DNA of 64,000 bases. Source: Eopsaltria australis (Eukaryota > Chordata > Aves > Passeriformes > Petroicidae). The notes under the pieces are model-generated. The model was not told the origin of the DNA. It ran no database searches and saw only the letters and a list, made by a program, of their open reading frames with translations. A program made the position numbers and the translations under genes. Of this stretch, positions 57,901 to 64,000 are shown piece by piece. The stretch is from NCBI GenBank assembly GCA_034509425.1, contig JAVTVJ010000508.1, positions 992,001 through 1,056,000 of the forward strand, given 5' to 3'. Position 1 is the stretch's first letter; every line of letters starts with the position of its first letter.

Positions 57901-60308
57901 AAATCCATGACAAACTCCATATTCAAAGATGAACTTAGGAGCTCCTAGACCACAAAATCACTGAGAGACTGAATGGTAAGCAAGCACATAGTGATACTCC
58001 AGCAACATTTTTCACTTATTCTTGTCTAAGCATCTCCTGTTGACCCATTGTCAATATCAATTTTGACATGATGCTTATTTCTCTGCCATTTCATGAACAC
58101 AAGCTCCAACCCACTGCACATAATGGGTCACCCTAAGGCACTGGCACTGTTGTGCAGGGCCTTTCAAATGGTCTGGCATCTAATTTCCTTTAAGCAAGTA
58201 GCATGGCAGTGCCTTGTTTTGCTGTGGTTTTTTCTCCCCCTATACTTCAAGACAGGGAGCTTTGAGAAGACGTAGACAGGCAGGCACACTAGATACAGGA
58301 ACTTTAAATCCAGAATCATGCTCCAATACTGAGTTGAAAATACAAACAGTCCTTCCTGTCTGTTGAGATTTTGAGAGAGTGACTACAATAAGTCTTGTAG
58401 CATTCAATTTCAAACGGCTATCCAGAACATAGAAAAGTTATGTATTAACTTTTTTAAATCAATACATTACAATCCACTGTGTACTATTTTTTCAAGCAAT
58501 ACATTATAATTCAGGTGCAACTATGGCATTAACTCTATACTCTAGAGTTAAACATTTATTTATGAATCAATGAATTTTTGCTTTTGTCACCTAATAGGGA
58601 GTAAAATAAGCAGGAAGGTTTCATGACAAAACTAGTAGTTACTAGAGAAATAAGATACATAAAGTCTTCTATTAAGTGACACTGTAAATTAAATAGCAGT
58701 TTGTGGTAGGCTAATCTAATAGAATTTAAAAAAAAAGTCTTGAATCTTTGATCACATCTTTGATTTTGTGTATTAAACTTTTCATACTCATGACCACACC
58801 ATAACAAAGTTAAAGGCACTAACTAAACACTTCCACTCAACACTTACACATTATCTTTTATGCAATTTAAAACATCTTTTGAGCACTGAACCTTCAGAGA
58901 TCTTCATAAACCTGAGATCTCCATCAAGGAGCCAGATATGCCACTGCACAGTTGAAAAATATGACTGGCAAAACTAGCTCATAATACGAGTTTCACACAA
59001 CTCTCAAACCACTATATTAATGCTATTTTAAAATTATTTAATGCTTGTTCTCTTTTATTCAGAATTACCTAGAAAATAAATAAATAATCTACTCTTCACC
59101 TTGAAGATTAACTATTCCTTTAAAAACAAAAAAGGTCAAAACCCATTGCTTCCTAGCATTCTGTAAGTGAACAAATGACTGACCGACTTATTCTTTGTAA
59201 CACGGACTTTACAGTAACAAAAATCCTAGAACAGATGAATCCTTCTAAATAATTTCCACCCACATTAATATTGCCCACAGAATAGCCAAGTCATAACCCT
59301 GAACTCAACCACAGAGTAATCAGCAGTTGCTGAATACTGTCACAGACAGAACAGGTCAGGCATGTAGAAGTTATTTTTAAATGATCCTAATTACAAGATA
59401 ATTTTAATATGGCTAAAAACAATAGAGACCAAATATTAGCTATAACTTTCAACAACCGAAAATGCTTGTAATAGAGAATAATCATACAAAATTAGTAAGA
59501 ACTCTCCCTGTTTCACATTTATTTACAAGTTCTTATCAGAGGTTCCCAGAACAGCATGAGAAGACCAGGTTTGCCATTCTTGGTGGGATAAATCTACACT
59601 GCAATTGTTCTCTCCAGGTGGTCTGTTATTAAAAAAAATCCCAAGTCTTCTTCCATCCCATTTAAAAAAAAATATATATTTTAAAGACATTTATTTGTAG
59701 TGTTAAATTGAGCTGTCATTTAAGGTATGCTTATAAAATAAACAAAAAATTAATTAGGCAGTTTTTCTTCAACTTCTGACAGAACAAATCATGTTAACTG
59801 GTATTTTAAGGAAACACAAACTTCTGTAATATAAAAGAAAGAGAGCTCAGTTCTGCTAAAGGCAGTATTTTTCATTTCAGAATAGGATGAAACCCAAAAC
59901 AACTGGATTGAACAATCCTGTTTTATCAAGCAACAACAGTTGTCACACAGAGTTACAAAAGTACTATCTGCACCCACAAGAAGAGATTTGTAATTACTAT
60001 TTTTCATAATTCCATTGGTACTCTTTGGAAAAACAGTGCAGTCATCTCTGATAATCTCACAACTAAGTACAGAATACTTCATACATCACCAAACAAGACC
60101 TTGCATATTAAGTTAACTGACACTGACAATGTGCATTTAAGTCTTCGGCTACATGCAATCCAGGTTTAGATCACAAGTAACAACTTCCTGAAAAAAAGAA
60201 ATTAAAAAATAATAAAGGAAAAAAAAAGCACTTGAGAAAAAGGGTAATTAGAACTGCCATTATTTCGTTCTGGGAAACTAAAATTTTCTCAATTCAAGGG
60301 AGCTCGAA

Positions 60309-60385
60309 TTGGAAAAACAAAAACAACAACAAAACCAAACAAAAACAACCCCAAAAAATCCCCCAACCCAACCCACCAAAACCCA
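60309..60385 (+). repeat. C/A-rich low-complexity stretch
   Basis: Irregular aac/aaaac units pass into a C-rich run near 60350-60380. It lies in BMT2 intron 1. Confidence 0.8.
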
Positions 60386-63300
60386 TTCCCACGTGTTTAA
60401 GGACTTGAAGTCTTCTACATACATAAAAAACCAGATTCAATCCACTCCCTTTTCAATACTTTCATTAAACAACACACTATTTTCTCCTCTACCAGAACTC
60501 TGATGGCTCTAGCAGAAGAGAAAATAACCTCAATATATTGACTAACAACAAAAGACAAAACCGAAACTAATGTGTTAATATTAGCACAATTGCTATTAAT
60601 ATTAACACTACTTAATAAAAATAAATAAATATACTTCATTGTAAAAAGGAAACCTATCCCCACAATTAACAAGTGTCCATGACAATGCTGGGTAACTTCA
60701 GATGACCGGCTGCTGGCCACAGCAATGCCTAGCAAGATTTTTGAGTTTTCTTTTGTTTGTTGATAGCAATGCACTCCAGAATGAGAAGAATCCATCTCAT
60801 TTTCAGTCTCTTAAGACCACCTCTCACTTGCTGCAAACAGTAAACTTGTTTCCATAACATGTTAAACAGTAAATGAGGAAAGCAGTCCTACACAGTACAC
60901 TATGCTAAAGCTGGAATAAAATTCCTATGAATATCTGACAAAATTTCCTCATTAACACTGCCAGTTGAAATTTAGCTGTACTACCAATGTATGGATGCTG
61001 TGGCAATGGTAAGAAAAATTATTTACATGAGGAGTATCAGCAAATATTATGACATTCATAATTTTCACTGTATACAAGATAAACTTACTGAACATTTGTC
61101 TTACTAAAAGCATATTCAGCATTCCTTGCGAAAGACATTCAGTATTTTTGGCTTCTCTGTTTTCCAGTTATACATGTCTATATACAGAACATGAACTTCA
61201 ACTTGGACAAAGTTCAAGCAGAGTTAATATTTTCCTTCTCATGTCTGACTACTATTTGCTTCACATTTCTTAGGAGTTACCTGAACTATTTCACAATAAA
61301 ATATTTTCTAAAAAATCAAGCTCAAGAATCTGATTTTCTCTATCTCAGTATCAATGTTCCTCCCTCCAACTTAGATGGAAAACATTCATTTGACCAAATG
61401 TGGATTTCTACATCTGACCTCTCAGGTAAGTTCCTACCCATCTGTTTACAAGAAAAAGACTCTGAGGGCCCAATTGACTGGTATTTCAGAATCTACTGGG
61501 GGTCAGCTTAGATTACTCTGAAGAATGGTTTGTGTCTCTGATGTGCTATGAATCTCTGAAGGCTGTCACACAAATAGCATATATGTGATATTTTAAGCAA
61601 TTACTGCCCCCAGGTGTTAGATCTACTCTACTGGAAACATCATTCCTCTCCTCCTTCCCAAACCTGACTTTCTGGGATGGACTACATACTGCACCTTAAC
61701 ACAACCAACAGAGAGATGAATATGTCAACAGAAACTACTGATTTTGGTAATTTTGCAAATGCAGGAGCAAAATTTAGAAGTAGCTGATGCATAGGTACAG
61801 ATTTTATTATGCTGACCCTGTAACAGGAACACCATCTTCCTGTTGGAAGGTGACATACAAAGGAGCAGGGAAGGTGACACACACCTCTTTATTCAGTGAG
61901 TGCAAGCCTGCGGTGCAGTCAGTGCGTTTTCAAATTTACAGGCTACCTACAGGATAGCAGTAATTCAATCCCCCAAAACGTAAAATCTTATGTGATCCCT
62001 AATGAAAGCCTTGTTGCAAAACTGTGGTATGCAAACTGTAAGGGCAATCATACATTAAAGCTGATGTCATAAACTAAGATCAATTTTCACTTTAATTAAA
62101 TAAAATTTAGTTCCTATTGCTGGAAAATTCAACAGTTAGTATTGCAAAATGTCTTCCTCTTCCAAGAAATTAATGTAAGTGGTAAAACACAAATTAGTAT
62201 CTTGAAAACTTAAGTTTATTTCTACTGTAAACCAGTTATATTTAACAAAAAGGAGTATCAACTGTTAACTTATTGTGCAGAGTTCAATAACAAAGTTTTT
62301 CCTGTCCTGTGAAAAGTGACACCATTTCAAAATGTTTCCTGTTTCACACAAGGAAGAACTCAAGCTCTCTCATGGTTTTTCATGGAAAACATGAGATGAA
62401 GAGACGATGAAACAGCTGAGTTCAGAACAACCCTTCTGTCTAAATGTCCAAACCACTTACCTACCTGAGTTACTTATTCTCATCAGGCAGGGTTCTGTAA
62501 ATTTTCCCTAATTTTCTGAAAAATCTTAAGAAAAAGTTCAGTTTCTCTGAAGCTTCAACAAGTCTTTCTTTTAAGGAATCAAACTGCCGCCTAGAAATGT
62601 TTTTGTCAGCTTCTGTGATGTGGTAACTAGCAACAGGACAAACAACGATTCTGTGTGATTCTCTAAGCCTCAACAGACTTAGCAGGCACATGTTAGGAGA
62701 AATGAACTGTTTTAGTGAACACACAGGAAAATATTTCATAAAATACCTTTACAGATACGTTAGCAATTTTTTCCACTTTTACTTATTACAGGATTTTGAG
62801 GGAAAAGCAGCCTTGTAAATCATCTTTCAGACTATACACAAAACCATCTATAACTGAGGGTCATGCTACAGAGAAAATGTTTACTTGATAAATACAGCTC
62901 TGCATGACTAACAAGGTAATAAACAACTGAGAGAAAAACAGGATGCCTCTGTTATCGGGGGAAAAATTTTTACCCCAATAAAAATTAAACCTATTTGGTT
63001 ACTACAAGCTATTGGAAACAAAGAAACATACATACATCACACAGCAGATGTTCAGCAGATCGTGCGTAGTTCCTTAGGAACCACTAAATCTGCTTTTACA
63101 GTCCTGTCTGTCTGGCTCAACACACATAAGCCTACATGCAGTATATGAAATGTTCATGCATATATGCAACCCACAGAACACGCTCCAGCCCATGGCTGCA
63201 GGTGCACAAAGGCTGCGTAGAACAAAGCTCTGTAAAACTTGGGGTCACCTGTGGTACCAAGCAACAGAACCAACAGCAAGTGACCAAACCAAACATTGTT

Positions 63301-63925
63301 TTTTTTCTCCATCTCCATGTAGTAACAGAAATTCAAACATCATGAAAAACCCTAATTTCTATACTTTCTAAATGCTTGTGTCAAGCATCCAGAACCACCC
63401 TGAAATTTCTCATAAATGAATAACTCACTACTTGAGAGCAGTTTCAGCTTTTGGATTAAGATTAAATGACTCCACTTGAACGGGAAGAAGGAATAAAACT
63501 AAAAAACCCCATGAGCCTTACACTAATGAGAGAGACTCCTAAGTGAACATGTTACATCTCAGAGTTGTTCTCACTTAAAGTTTTCTTTATGACAAGAAAG
63601 CTTATAGGCTAACCTCAGGAATGATATCTGTTTCTAGGAACCACTATGTAAGTACTCTTTCTCTATCACTATCTAAAACAACTGCCTGAAACAACTTCTT
63701 AATGGTTATTAGCTGATTTAGTTGACACATTCACTCACTGTGGACAAGGAACAATCATTTTACTTTAAAACCTACACTCATTTGCTAAACTTGATTAAAG
63801 AATTTCAAAATACTACACAGAATACTACTGCAGGACCCACAGCAGAAAAAGAAAGCAGCCTACAATTTCAAAATACCAAATCTGCCATGGCATTTATGAT
63901 GACATGCTTCCCTTTATTTTAACAA

Positions 63926-64000
63926 CAGAGAGGGGAAGAGAAGGAAGGGGAAGAGAAGGGAATGAAGGAGGATAAAAAGGAGATAAAAAAGGAGAAAAAT
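63926..64000 (+). repeat. Polypurine (GA-rich) tract at window edge
   Basis: This G/A-rich run has repeated ggggaagagaagg units and shows almost no pyrimidines for over 70 bases. It continues beyond the window. Confidence 0.85.

Overview
The window looks like bird nuclear DNA. It is AT-rich, has CR1-type LINE fragments in both orientations, has short vertebrate introns, and contains two genes that lie next to each other in the same order and orientation on human chromosome 7q31. Nothing bacterial or viral was recognised. Assignments rest on reading translated exons and splice sites, and on remembered vertebrate family sequences; no search was run.

Layout. Positions 1-13.9 kb are the 3' flank of TMEM168. 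No known protein gene is seen there, but several exon-like segments with good splice sites lie on the minus strand, with an AATAAA downstream. Positions 13.9-33.3 kb are TMEM168 on the minus strand: a GC-rich promoter and non-coding exon 1 near 33.1 kb, then four coding exons (29794-30930, 22702-22844, 20036-20310, 15262-15809) that join in phase to 700 codons. Positions 33.6-36.5 kb are the gap between the two tandem genes. Positions 36.5-64 kb are BMT2 (SAMTOR), also minus: coding exons 2-5 (54767-54908, 44830-45003, 42716-42830, 37568-38197) join in phase. Exon 1 was not found and presumably lies beyond 64 kb, so positions 54909-64000 are read as intron 1.

The genes are probably unrelated in function. 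TMEM168 is a multi-pass membrane protein with a poorly understood C-terminal domain; SAMTOR is a cytosolic S-adenosylmethionine sensor acting on mTORC1. The most interesting observation is that the TMEM168 C-terminal domain carries a Tyr-Tyr-Ser-Gly-His motif and, about 40 residues on, a hydrophobic strand followed by Leu-Asp-Cys. That spacing and context resemble the His/Cys dyad of clan CD (caspase/legumain-type) proteases. Other leads are a 5' UTR upstream ORF and an in-frame upstream ATG in TMEM168, a possible poison exon in BMT2 intron 1, and an unassigned minus-strand spliced transcript at 0.8-8.7 kb.
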